A stretch of 64,000 nucleotides of DNA from Gardnerella massiliensis. Lineage in GTDB: Bacteria; Actinomycetota; Actinomycetes; Actinomycetales; Bifidobacteriaceae. Where the stretch lies: contig NZ_LRTV01000001.1 in the NCBI RefSeq assembly GCF_003408845.1, forward strand, positions 355,533 through 419,532, given 5' to 3'. The notes beneath the pieces are model-generated. The model was not told the DNA's origin and made no database searches. It saw only the letters and a list, made by a program, of their open reading frames with translations. Every line of letters starts with the position of its first letter. Position 1 is the stretch's first letter. Positions 56,387 through 64,000 of this stretch are shown one piece after another. The position numbers and the translations under genes were made by a program.

Positions 56387-58762
56387 TCAGTCAGATACTG
56401 AACCCTGGTGGAATGTACGAGAAATAACGTCGAGCTGCTGCTCCTTAGTGAGCTTTACGAAGTTCACTGCGTAGCCGGAAACTCGGACCGTCAAATGCGG
56501 GTACTTTTCTGGGTGCTCAACAGCATCTTCAAGCTGTTCCTTGCGCAAAACGTTGATGTTTGCGTGGTACAAGCCATGGCCGTTGCCAGCATCCAAAATA
56601 CCAACCAAGTTGTTAATGCGCTCGTCTTCGTCACGACCCAAACCATCAGGAGTAATGGTGTTCGTAAGCGAAATGCCGTCGAGAGCATCGTCGTAATCAA
56701 TCTTGCCAACAGAGAACATGGATGGAAGCATGCCGTGAGAATCCATACCGTTTTCTGGGTTAGCGCCTGGAGCGTAAGGAGTGCCCTTCTTGTGTCCGGA
56801 TGGGAAGGAACCAGTGTTCTTGCCATACTCAACGTTAGAAGTGATGGTCAAGATGGACTGCGTTGGAACAGCATTACGGTACACAGGCAAACGCTTTACC
56901 TGACCCATAACCGTGCTTACAACCCACTTAGCCAAGTCGTCGGCGCGATCGTCGTCGTTACCATAAATTGGGAACTCGCCAACCGTCTTGTAGCCAACTA
57001 CCAAATCGTCATCTGCGCCCTCAATGTACTCGTACTCGTGGCCTTCGGTGGTCTTAGCATCCTTGTTGTAGATTGGATAAACCTTCGCATACTTCAAAGC
57101 AGCTAAGGAATCTGCAGCAATAGACAAGCCAGACATGCCGCAACCAAGCGTACGATAAACTTCCCTATCATGCAAAGCCATTTCAATGGACTCGTAAGCG
57201 TACTTATCGTGCATGTAGTGGATGATATTCAAAGCTTCAATATAGGTTTCGGAAAGCCATTCCAAAGCCTTCTCGTAGTTAGCCTTAACCTTCTCGTAAT
57301 CGAGAGTACCGTCAGCTTCTGGACGAACCGGCTCAATAACGCCCTTATCGATAACCTGCATGCCGGTCATCTCGTCGCGACCACCGTTAATAGCGTAAAG
57401 CAAAGCCTTTGCGGAGTTCACACGAGCAGCAAAGAACTGCATTTGTTTACCGACGCGCATTGGGGAAACGCAGCAAGCAATAGCAGCGTCATCACCCCAG
57501 TGCTCACGAATGTCTTTATCGGACTCGTACTGGATTGCAGAAGTGTCGATAGAAATACGGGAGCAGAAACGCTTGTAGGCTTCTGGAAGCTTTGGATCCC
57601 AGAAAATGGTGATATTTGGTTCAGGACCCGGTCCAAGATGTTCAAGAGTCAAAGTGTTGAGCAAGCGGAAGGAAGTCTTGGTTACGAAAGTGCGACCATC
57701 CTCGCTAAAGCCTGCATCGGACCAAGTTGCCCAGTAAGGATCGCCAGAGAAGATTGCGTCGTAATCCTTCGTGCGCAAGAAGCGTACAATACGAAGCTTC
57801 ATAACAAGGGCATCAATAATTTCCTGAGCGTCGGTCTCGTTAATTAAACCGGCCTTCAAATCGCGCTCAAAGTAGCAATCAAAGAATGCAGAAACGCGAC
57901 CGAAGCTCATTGCAGCGCCGTCCTGGCTCTTAACGGATGCAAGATAACCCATGTAAGTCCACTGTACGGCTTCCTTAGCGGTCTGAGCTGGACGAGTCAA
58001 GTCCAAACCGTACTCGTTACCCAAGTTAATAAGCTGTTTCAAAGCCTTAATCTGCTCGTCATGCTCTTCACGGAAGCGAATCCAATGCTCAATCTCAGTC
58101 TCGGTGAAATCGTTGCGGTATGGAATCGAATCCTTATCGCGCTTCTTGAACTCAATAAGCATGTTAACGCCATAAAGAGCCACGCGACGATAATCACCAA
58201 TAATACGACCGCGGCCGTAAGCATCTGGCAAACCGGTCAGAATCTTATTATGGCGAGCAATCTTAATATTCTTGGTATAAACACCAAATACGCCATCGTT
58301 ATGCGTCTTGCGGTAAACGGTAAAGATCTTCTTAACTTCGGGATCTACTTCCTTACCAGCTTCCTTAATAGCCTGCTCAACCATGCGCCAACCACCGTTT
58401 GGCATCATAGCGCGCTTGCAAGGCTCATCAGTTTGCAAACCAACGATAACATTATCTACTTCTGGGCTTTCAATATAACCTGCTGGCATAGCGTCAATGC
58501 CTGCTGGAATATGCGTTTCCACGTCATACACACGGCGCTCACGTTCAACAGCCAAGTAGTTATCGTCAAGATACTTCCACATGTGCTTCGTCTTCTCAGT
58601 AGCATTAGCTAAGAAGCTTTCGTCGCCTTCGTATGGAGTGTAGTTCTTTACGATGAAGTCACGAACGTCAATATCTTTTTTCCAATTGCCGTCAGTGAAA
58701 CCGTCCCAAGCCTTGGTGCGAAGATCCTCGTCACTGAGAACGGAAGCATCAACTGATGTCAT
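56387..58762 (-). CDS. pflB: Formate C-acetyltransferase (pyruvate formate-lyase)
   Basis: A 791-residue glycyl-radical enzyme splitting pyruvate with CoA to acetyl-CoA and formate. The catalytic Cys pair is in [12 protein letters not shown] and the radical Gly in RVSGYAVNF near the C-terminus. The start at 58762 (MTSVDASVL) has AAGGAG nine bases upstream; the frame to 58798 has none. It supplies extra ATP in anaerobic sugar fermentation. ACACG-T-CGTGT (58839-58849) in the promoter region could be a regulator site. Confidence 0.97.
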   Translation of the reverse strand: MTSVDASVLSDEDLRTKAWDGFTDGNWKKDIDVRDFIVKNYTPYEGDESFLANATEKTKHMWKYLDDNYLAVERERRVYDVETHIPAGIDAMPAGYIESPEVDNVIVGLQTDEPCKRAMMPNGGWRMVEQAIKEAGKEVDPEVKKIFTVYRKTHNDGVFGVYTKNIKIARHNKILTGLPDAYGRGRIIGDYRRVALYGVNMLIEFKKRDKDSIPYRNDFTETEIEHWIRFREEHDEQIKALKQLINLGNEYGLDLTRPAQTAKEAVQWTYMGYLASVKSQDGAAMSFGRVSAFFDCYFERDLKAGLINETDAQEIIDALVMKLRIVRFLRTKDYDAIFSGDPYWATWSDAGFSEDGRTFVTKTSFRLLNTLTLEHLGPGPEPNITIFWDPKLPEAYKRFCSRISIDTSAIQYESDKDIREHWGDDAAIACCVSPMRVGKQMQFFAARVNSAKALLYAINGGRDEMTGMQVIDKGVIEPVRPEADGTLDYEKVKANYEKALEWLSETYIEALNIIHYMHDKYAYESIEMALHDREVYRTLGCGMSGLSIAADSLAALKYAKVYPIYNKDAKTTEGHEYEYIEGADDDLVVGYKTVGEFPIYGNDDDRADDLAKWVVSTVMGQVKRLPVYRNAVPTQSILTITSNVEYGKNTGSFPSGHKKGTPYAPGANPENGMDSHGMLPSMFSVGKIDYDDALDGISLTNTITPDGLGRDEDERINNLVGILDAGNGHGLYHANINVLRKEQLEDAVEHPEKYPHLTVRVSGYAVNFVKLTKEQQLDVISRTFHQGSVSD

Positions 58763-58906
58763 TTTTAAACTCCTTTTATAATCGCAACGCATCTTCACGC
58801 TGCCTTACTTAACTATGGTAAAACATGAACGCAACAGTACACGTCGTGTTTCACAAAATTAAGAGTGAATTGCGTCACATTTTAGAAGCATTCCTTACTT
58901 AAAATA

Positions 58907-58940
58907 AAGCGCCAGTCTGCAAAATAGCAAACTGACGCTT
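58907..58940 (-). terminator. Terminator after nadE
   Basis: A 14-bp stem (AAGCGTCAGTTTGC with GCAGACTGGCGCTT, two G-T pairs) and a 6-nt loop; TTATTTTAAG follows on the minus strand. It lies 28 bp past the nadE stop. Confidence 0.85.
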
Positions 58941-58968
58941 CTTCGTATCACAATTTTACTTAATGCAA

Positions 58969-60666
58969 TTACTCACGAAAAGCGGTGGTAACCGGCATTC
59001 TGCGATCCCTACCAAACGCAATAGCACTTACTTTCGGCCCTAACGGATACTGCCTGCGCTTCCATTCAGCGCGATCAACCAAACGCATAACAGTATCAAC
59101 CGTGTGAGCATCAAAACCGTCAGCAAGCAAATCTGCTCTACCGTGCGCAAGCTCAATATGAGCCTGCAAAACACGATCGAGCAACTCGTACTCAGGCAAA
59201 GAATCCGAATCCTTCTGCCCCGGACGTAACTCCGCACTAGGCGGCTTAATAATAGAATTAACCGGAATTAATACGCCATCTTGCGGAGCTTCTACTTTCT
59301 TCGCATCTTCAAAACCGACAATTGGCAACATGCCGACGCCAACCCCATCGCCTGCAGCACGATTCCTCCAACGAGAAAGCGCCCACACGCGCGTCTTAAG
59401 CAAATCCTTAATAGGAGCATACCCTCCTACCGCATCGCCGTATATAGTTGAATATCCGCAAGCAAGCTCTGACTTGTTGCCGGTTGCGAGCGCCAAAACG
59501 CCGCGCGAATTCGAGTAAGCCATTACGATTACGCCACGTACGCGAGCCTGCAAGTTCTCCGCAGCAACTCCTTCTAAGGAAAGTTGCGATTGGAAGGCCT
59601 TGAAAAGTGGCTCAATAGGTTGCACATCGTAATGCGCACCAATGCGCTCTGCTAAATCGCGCGCGTCATCTTTAGAACCGTCCGACGAGTACATGCTTGG
59701 CATAGAAATGCCATACACGTTTGCTCCCCCACACGCGTCCGCTGCCATGGTTGCCACAAGAGCTGAATCAATACCGCCAGAAAGACCTAAGCACACACCC
59801 TTAAAACCGTTCTTGCGCATGTAATCTCGAAGTCCCACAACGCATGCGCAATACACTTCTTCATCCGCGTCAAGTTTCGGCGCAATACTCGAAACTTTCT
59901 GCTTTTTAAGCGAGCTATCAAAATCTACAAAAGACAAATCTTCAGCAAACATTGGCGAGCGCTCAAGCAAAGTTCCGTCCGCATCTACAACAAAACTTCC
60001 GCCGTCGAATACTAAATCATCCTGACCACCAACTTGGTTCACGTATACAACAGGCGCATTAACTTCAGCCGCGCGCTTTTGGGCTAAATTAAGCCGCACA
60101 TGCGTTTTGCCCTCCTCGTATGGGGAGCCATTCATGGTGATTAACGCGTTAATTCCAAGTTTTGCGAGTTTAGCTACAGGACCACCGTCTTGCCAAATAT
60201 CTTCACAGATTGCGAAACCTAAACACAATCCGTCAACTTCCAAAATTTCGCACTTGTTTCCGGAAGAGAAAATACGAAACTCGTCAAAAACGCCATAGTT
60301 TGGCAAAAAATGTTTATCGTATTGCAAAACGGACTTACCTTCATGCAATACAAGTAGTCGGTTGCGTGGCTTCCCAGATGACTCGTCAAAACCTACCGTT
60401 CCAACTACTACGTAAAGCTCCCCCAAGCCTTCATTCACAAGTCGAGCCGCAAGAGTATCTACTGCCTGCTGAGCAGCGGTACGAAATGTGCCGCGCAACG
60501 CAAGATCTTCAATAGGGTAACCAGTTAAAGTCATTTCAGGAAACACGACTACGCGAGCGCCCGACTGCTGTGCTCGCGCCGCATATTGCACTACTTTCGC
60601 AACGTTGTTGTCAATATTCCCCACGCAGGTATCTACCTGTGCTAAAGCCAATCGCAAAAAACTCAT
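58969..60666 (-). CDS. nadE: Glutamine-dependent NAD+ synthetase
   Basis: A 565-residue two-domain enzyme. The N-terminal nitrilase-like glutaminase (about 1-265) has VVVFPEMTLTGYP (Glu) and LGFAICEDIWQ (Cys); the C-terminal synthetase has the PP-loop LGLSGGIDSALV near residue 292. It amidates nicotinate adenine dinucleotide. No Shine-Dalgarno precedes the ATG at 60666. Confidence 0.95.
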   Translation of the reverse strand: MSFLRLALAQVDTCVGNIDNNVAKVVQYAARAQQSGARVVVFPEMTLTGYPIEDLALRGTFRTAAQQAVDTLAARLVNEGLGELYVVVGTVGFDESSGKPRNRLLVLHEGKSVLQYDKHFLPNYGVFDEFRIFSSGNKCEILEVDGLCLGFAICEDIWQDGGPVAKLAKLGINALITMNGSPYEEGKTHVRLNLAQKRAAEVNAPVVYVNQVGGQDDLVFDGGSFVVDADGTLLERSPMFAEDLSFVDFDSSLKKQKVSSIAPKLDADEEVYCACVVGLRDYMRKNGFKGVCLGLSGGIDSALVATMAADACGGANVYGISMPSMYSSDGSKDDARDLAERIGAHYDVQPIEPLFKAFQSQLSLEGVAAENLQARVRGVIVMAYSNSRGVLALATGNKSELACGYSTIYGDAVGGYAPIKDLLKTRVWALSRWRNRAAGDGVGVGMLPIVGFEDAKKVEAPQDGVLIPVNSIIKPPSAELRPGQKDSDSLPEYELLDRVLQAHIELAHGRADLLADGFDAHTVDTVMRLVDRAEWKRRQYPLGPKVSAIAFGRDRRMPVTTAFRE

Positions 60667-60963
60667 ATTTTATAGTGTAATAGCTGGGCGTAATAGCGGA
60701 CGCAACAGCAAACGTAACAGCGGACGCAATATCTGAAACTACGCAACTCAACAACACACTGCACTACTTTGTTACAACACTTATTTTACTTATTTTACTT
60801 ATTTTTTCGCGAACTTTGCCGACAACCCGCGCATTACTAACACGTCATAAATAATACTAATAAGCAAAGTGTAGAATTATTAATTTTTCTCGCCTATATT
60901 GATAATTCGTTACTCGCGAAGGGGATTAACTTTCAACGAATTTCACAAAAAGGAGTAGGAACC
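60667..60963. other. Divergent intergenic region nadE/metQ
   Basis: About 297 bp without a gene. The left part has short repeats (GCGGACGCAA, ACTTATTTT). On the right AATTCGTT (60904-60911) and AACGAATT (60935-60942) form an inverted repeat just before the metQ ribosome site AAAAAGGAG. No SAM riboswitch is recognised. Confidence 0.5.
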
Positions 60964-61803
60964 ATGCGCAACATTAAAGTTATTGCTTCACTCACTGCAC
61001 TGGCAGCACTGACAACCTTTGCTTTGAGCGGATGCGGAAGTGCTAACAAAAACGCAGCCAAGCAGAACGATACCACCATTACTATCGCTGCAACTCCTAC
61101 TCCACACACGGAAATTCTCAATAAGGTTGTGAAACCGATTTTGCAAAAAGAGGGTTACAAGCTGGTAGTTAAGGAATTTACCGATTACGTGCAACCAAAC
61201 ACCGCTACTGAAGAAGGTGAAGTTGACGCAAACTACTACCAGCACTTGCCTTATCTCGATAACTTCAACAAGGAAAAGGGAACGCATCTTATTTCGATAG
61301 GCGGAATTCATTTTGAGCCTTTCGGATTGTACCCAGGAAAGACTAAGACGATTAAGGCTTTAGCTGATGGTGCAACCGTTGCCGTACCAAATGATCCAAC
61401 GAACGAAGCTCGCGCACTTCTGTTGCTTCAGGATGCGGGTTTGCTCAAGTTGAAGAATCCAAAAGACGTTAACGCTACCGTGAAAGATATTACGAGTAAT
61501 CCAAAGAATTTGAAGTTTAAGGAGCTTGAGGCAGCTACAGTTCCTACAGCCATTAAGGATGTGGATCTTGCTGCTATGAACGGCAACTATGCTATTCAGG
61601 CTGGTTTTAACCCAATTAAAGATCCGCTTACTTCAGAAAAGGTTGGTGGCATTGCCGCTAAAACTTACGAAAATATTATTGTAGTGAAAAAGGGTTCGGA
61701 AAAACTCGCCAAGATTAAGGCGTTACTTAAGGCTTTGAAGACGAGTGCAGTTCGCGATTATATTACGAAAACGTATAAAGGTGCGGTACTGCCTGTGTTC
61801 TAA
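60964..61803 (+). CDS. metQ: Methionine ABC transporter substrate-binding lipoprotein
   Basis: A 279-residue NlpA/MetQ protein. The lipobox is LSGC, giving a lipid-anchored Cys near residue 24; the domain begins ITIAATPTPHTEILN. It binds L- and D-methionine or methionine-containing peptides outside the membrane. A strong AAAAAGGAG lies upstream. Unlike many met operons it is separated from metNI by a terminator and a new promoter. Confidence 0.93.
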   Translation: MRNIKVIASLTALAALTTFALSGCGSANKNAAKQNDTTITIAATPTPHTEILNKVVKPILQKEGYKLVVKEFTDYVQPNTATEEGEVDANYYQHLPYLDNFNKEKGTHLISIGGIHFEPFGLYPGKTKTIKALADGATVAVPNDPTNEARALLLLQDAGLLKLKNPKDVNATVKDITSNPKNLKFKELEAATVPTAIKDVDLAAMNGNYAIQAGFNPIKDPLTSEKVGGIAAKTYENIIVVKKGSEKLAKIKALLKALKTSAVRDYITKTYKGAVLPVF

Positions 61804-61827
61804 ATCTACACTTACCTTGTAGCCATT

Positions 61828-61857
61828 AATGCCGCATCGTGTATACCTTGCGGCATT
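61828..61857 (+). terminator. Terminator after metQ
   Basis: AATGCCGCA and TGCGGCATT form a perfect 9-bp stem with a 12-nt loop, followed by ATTTTAT. Confidence 0.82.
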
Positions 61858-61932
61858 ATTTTATAGGCGCACATTAAGTTATGTCGTATTGCACAGTTTG
61901 GATTCAGCGTTAAGCTCAACGTTGATTCAGCG

Positions 61933-61960
61933 TTGACGTGTAGTATACGTAACATATACA
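61933..61960 (+). promoter_or_regulatory. Promoter of metNI
   Basis: TTGACG and TATACA are separated by 16 bp and end 32 bp before the metN ATG. GATTCAGCGTT is directly repeated just upstream (about 61901 and 61924). Confidence 0.65.
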
Positions 61961-61992
61961 TCGTCGAGGAAGCATATCTGTTAAGGAACAGC

Positions 61993-62787
61993 ATGATTCA
62001 GATTGAACATCTTCATAAAAGCTACGGCAAAGGTAGCGACGCACATGAAGCATTACACGACATTAATCTCACCATTGAGCCGGGCGAAGTATTTGGTATT
62101 CTCGGCTCTTCAGGCGCGGGAAAATCTTCATTAGTGCGTTGCATGAATCTGCTTGAACGACCTACTTCCGGCAGCATTGTGATTGATGGCAAAGATATTA
62201 CCGGGGTAAAAGATCGTGAACTTGCTCAGGTGCGTGCCAATATTGGCATGATTTTCCAAAACTTTAGTCTTTTCCAGCAGCGTACAGTATTGCAAAACGT
62301 CACATTTCCACTTGAGCTTAACCATGTTGACAAGGCGGAACGTGAAAAGCGCGCACACTATTTGCTTGATTTAGTTGGTTTGAAGGATCTTGCCAACCGC
62401 TACCCAATCCAACTTTCCGGCGGTCAACAGCAGCGTGTTGCTATTGCTCGAGCATTAGCCAACAATCCGTCAATTATGCTGTGTGATGAAGCAACTAGCG
62501 CACTTGACTCCACTACTACTGCGCAAATCCTCGACTTATTGCGCCGAATTAACCGTGAGCTTAACGTAACGCTAGTTATTATTACGCACTCTCTTGCTGT
62601 AGCTCGAAATATTTGCGATCGCGTCGCAATGATTGACGGCGGTCATATTGTAGAGTTAGGCGATACTACAGAATTATTTGCGAATCCACAAAGTGATATT
62701 TTGCGCACGCTTATTGCGGACGAAAAGCAAGAAAATCATCGTAAAAAGCCTGCTGCTGCTCATACGCTTACGAATGAGGTGAAATAA
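61993..62787 (+). CDS. metN: Methionine ABC transporter ATP-binding protein
   Basis: A 264-residue ATPase with Walker A GSSGAGKSS near residue 38, [15 protein letters not shown] signature near 140 and Walker B IMLCDEATSALD. The usual C-terminal ACT-like regulatory domain of MetN is absent: only a short tail follows residue 235, so methionine trans-inhibition is not expected. The start at 61993 has AAGGAAC upstream; the longer frame begins inside the promoter. Confidence 0.93.
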   Translation: MIQIEHLHKSYGKGSDAHEALHDINLTIEPGEVFGILGSSGAGKSSLVRCMNLLERPTSGSIVIDGKDITGVKDRELAQVRANIGMIFQNFSLFQQRTVLQNVTFPLELNHVDKAEREKRAHYLLDLVGLKDLANRYPIQLSGGQQQRVAIARALANNPSIMLCDEATSALDSTTTAQILDLLRRINRELNVTLVIITHSLAVARNICDRVAMIDGGHIVELGDTTELFANPQSDILRTLIADEKQENHRKKPAAAHTLTNEVK

Positions 62788-62788
62788 T

Positions 62789-63469
62789 ATGTTGGAAGCT
62801 GTTACACAATTTATGAGCGAATACGGCGATTTGCTGGTTGAAGGCGTGCTCGATACTTTAGTTATGACTTCAATTGCAACAGTGTTGGCATACGTTATTG
62901 GCCTTCCTATTGGCGTGTTGCTGATTACTTCCGGCAAGAAAGGTATTTGCCCAAATGCGCCGTTGAATGCTGTTCTTGGTTGGATAGTTAATATTGTACG
63001 TTCGATACCATTTATTATTTTGCTCGTAGCTTTAATTCCGTTCACTCGCCTGATTGTTGGCACTTCCCTTGGTGTTCCGGGTGCTATTGTGCCGCTGGTT
63101 GTTACCGCTGCCCCATTCGTTGCTCGTATTGTCGAACAGTCGTTGGCAGAAGTTGACGGAAGCTTAATTGAGGCCGCACAAAGCTTTGGCGCTAGTAAAT
63201 TGCAGATTGTGCGCAAAGTATTGTTGTGGGAAGCGTTACCTTCGCTTATTCGTGGAGCTGCTCTTACCTTTATTACGCTTTTTGGTTTCTCCGCAATGGC
63301 TGGAACCGTAGGCGCAGGCGGTCTTGGCGATATTGCTATTCGTTACGGCTACCAGCGTTACCAGTACGATGTAATGGCTGTGGCCGTGGTACTCTGCATT
63401 ATTCTCGTGCAAATCGTGCAAAGTTTGGGAGATTTTATTTCCAGCTACATTAATCACCACGAGCGCTGA
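62789..63469 (+). CDS. metI: Methionine ABC transporter permease
   Basis: A 226-residue permease with five helices and the EAA-type loop (EAAQSFGASKLQIVRKVLLWEALPS). It begins one base after the metN stop, so the two are translated together. Confidence 0.94.
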   Translation: MLEAVTQFMSEYGDLLVEGVLDTLVMTSIATVLAYVIGLPIGVLLITSGKKGICPNAPLNAVLGWIVNIVRSIPFIILLVALIPFTRLIVGTSLGVPGAIVPLVVTAAPFVARIVEQSLAEVDGSLIEAAQSFGASKLQIVRKVLLWEALPSLIRGAALTFITLFGFSAMAGTVGAGGLGDIAIRYGYQRYQYDVMAVAVVLCIILVQIVQSLGDFISSYINHHER

Positions 63470-63501
63470 ATTTCACAACATACCGTAACTTGTTAAGGTC
63501 A

Positions 63502-63507
63502 TATAAT
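63502..63507 (+). promoter_or_regulatory. Possible -10 element before the riboswitch
   Basis: TATAAT lies 30 bp before the aptamer. No good -35 is seen at 17 bp; an alternative pair is TTGTTA (63490-63495) with TAAACT (63512-63517), 16 bp apart. Confidence 0.45.
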
Positions 63508-63536
63508 CGTGTAAACTAGCCAACGATTCATTTTTT

Positions 63537-63617
63537 GCAGGGGAGCTTTCGTAAGAAGGCTGAGATAGGCGAAAACCTGACCCTTAGAACCTGTTAGTTA
63601 ATACAACGTAGGGAGCA
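63537..63617 (+). ncRNA. TPP (thiamine pyrophosphate) riboswitch
   Basis: The conserved THI-element parts are present in order: GGGGAGC, GGCTGAGAT, GACCCTTAGAACCTG, TTAATAC and CGTAGGGA. It lies directly before the thiE-like gene. The only purine-rich ribosome-binding stretch, GGGAG (63611-63615), is the end of the aptamer, which suggests translational control by TPP. Confidence 0.93.
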
Positions 63618-63628
63618 ATGATTCTCAT

Positions 63629-64000
63629 ATGACCTCGAATTATCCGTATGCCTCGATGCGTGACCAATTCAATATAAACGCCTGCTTTATTGCAGACCCA
63701 CAAGCTTGTAATAATCGACCACTTACAGATATTGTTGACGACGCTTTACGCGCTGGAGCGACACTTGTTCGCCTGCATTGCAACAATGAAAACGCTAAGG
63801 AAATTACAACTATTGCTCGCGATATCGCTCAAATTATTGAAGATAACAATAAGTGCGATTCCGTAACGTTTGTTATTGATGAGCGAGTTGACGTTGCTTG
63901 GCAAGCTAGAAATCAAAGTATCAAAGTTGACGGCATTCACCTTGCCCAAAGCGATATGGAACCTCGAGAAGCACGTGCTTTGCTTGGAGAGGACGCTATT
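63629..64000 (+). CDS. Thiamine-phosphate synthase-like protein (ThiE), partial
   Basis: A frame open to the right edge (124 codons visible). The TIM-barrel order matches ThiE: CFIADPQA, DALRAGATLVRL, a VIDERVDVAWQA segment and VDGIHLAQSDMEPREARALLG. The family's QxRxK phosphate-binding motif is replaced by RLHCN, and the INDR motif reads IDER. It follows a TPP riboswitch, so a thiamine role is well supported, but catalysis is in doubt. A four-codon frame (63618-63632) overlaps its ATG in an ATGA. Confidence 0.8.
   Translation, partial: MTSNYPYASMRDQFNINACFIADPQACNNRPLTDIVDDALRAGATLVRLHCNNENAKEITTIARDIAQIIEDNNKCDSVTFVIDERVDVAWQARNQSIKVDGIHLAQSDMEPREARALLGEDAI

Noticed and set aside
60964-61803. 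SAM or other methionine riboswitch before metQ
   Set aside because: The leader is short and has only a simple inverted repeat; no SAM-I, II or IV core is seen.

Overview
The window looks like chromosome of a low-GC member of the Bifidobacteriaceae, most probably Gardnerella. The grounds are the moderately AT-rich composition, actinobacterial gene orders (ruvC-ruvA-ruvB-yajC-apt, a PerM-like DUF6350 membrane protein beside purH, tig with paired clpP genes), fermentative pyruvate formate-lyase, and AT-rich intergenic DNA. Genus is inferred from protein likeness and gene order, not from a database search. No prophage, insertion sequence or CRISPR array is visible; nearly all genes are intact.

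Layout. 1-8.9 kb: minus-strand housekeeping block purH (cut by the left edge), DUF6350, apt, yajC, ruvB, ruvA, ruvC, yebC and a CDP-alcohol phosphatidyltransferase, with a LexA-type box before ruvA. 9-15.1 kb: thrS, then a four-gene zinc/manganese-type ABC importer with a palindromic operator candidate. 15.6-19.1 kb: plus-strand nnrD, a HAD phosphatase, a LysR regulator, an AT-rich 13-bp tandem array beside a perfect DnaA box, and a lone Panacea-domain protein. 19.3-22.9 kb: a MacB/FtsX-type ABC transporter. 23.2-33 kb: a small membrane protein, hemW, lepA, rpsT, a UPF0126 channel-like protein, ilvE, rplY and an acyl-CoA ligase. 33.2-38.9 kb: an RNA-maturation operon, HIT-phoH-ybeY-CNNM/CorC-era, with rsmE upstream. 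39-42.6 kb: a lone SdhB-like iron-sulfur protein flanked by two tandem repeat arrays, a LOG-family protein and nhaA. 43-47.4 kb: two paralogous secreted leucine-rich-repeat proteins with aspartate-rich tails. 47.8-54.2 kb: tRNA-Arg, clpP2, clpP1, a ClC transporter, a 700-bp non-coding region, tig and an RNase D. 54.3-60.7 kb: an unknown membrane protein, pflA, pflB, nadE. 60.9-64 kb: metQ, metN, metI, then a TPP riboswitch in front of a thiE-like gene cut by the right edge.

The most unusual content is non-coding. A roughly 140-bp structured repeat occurs three times (27110-27261, 50804-50957, 50985-51150), and its nested hairpin keeps its shape while both stems change sequence. Other intergenic arrays have units of 53 bp (38947-39120), 52 bp (40279-40434), 16 bp (32969-33032), 13 bp (18447-18530) and 12 bp (42828-42899). 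Among proteins, the notable ones are the LRR pair, the SdhB-like protein with two hydrophilic insertions and no visible partner, a ClC protein with an altered selectivity filter, a phosphatidyltransferase lacking the usual motif arginine, and a riboswitch-controlled ThiE-like protein lacking the usual substrate-binding motif.
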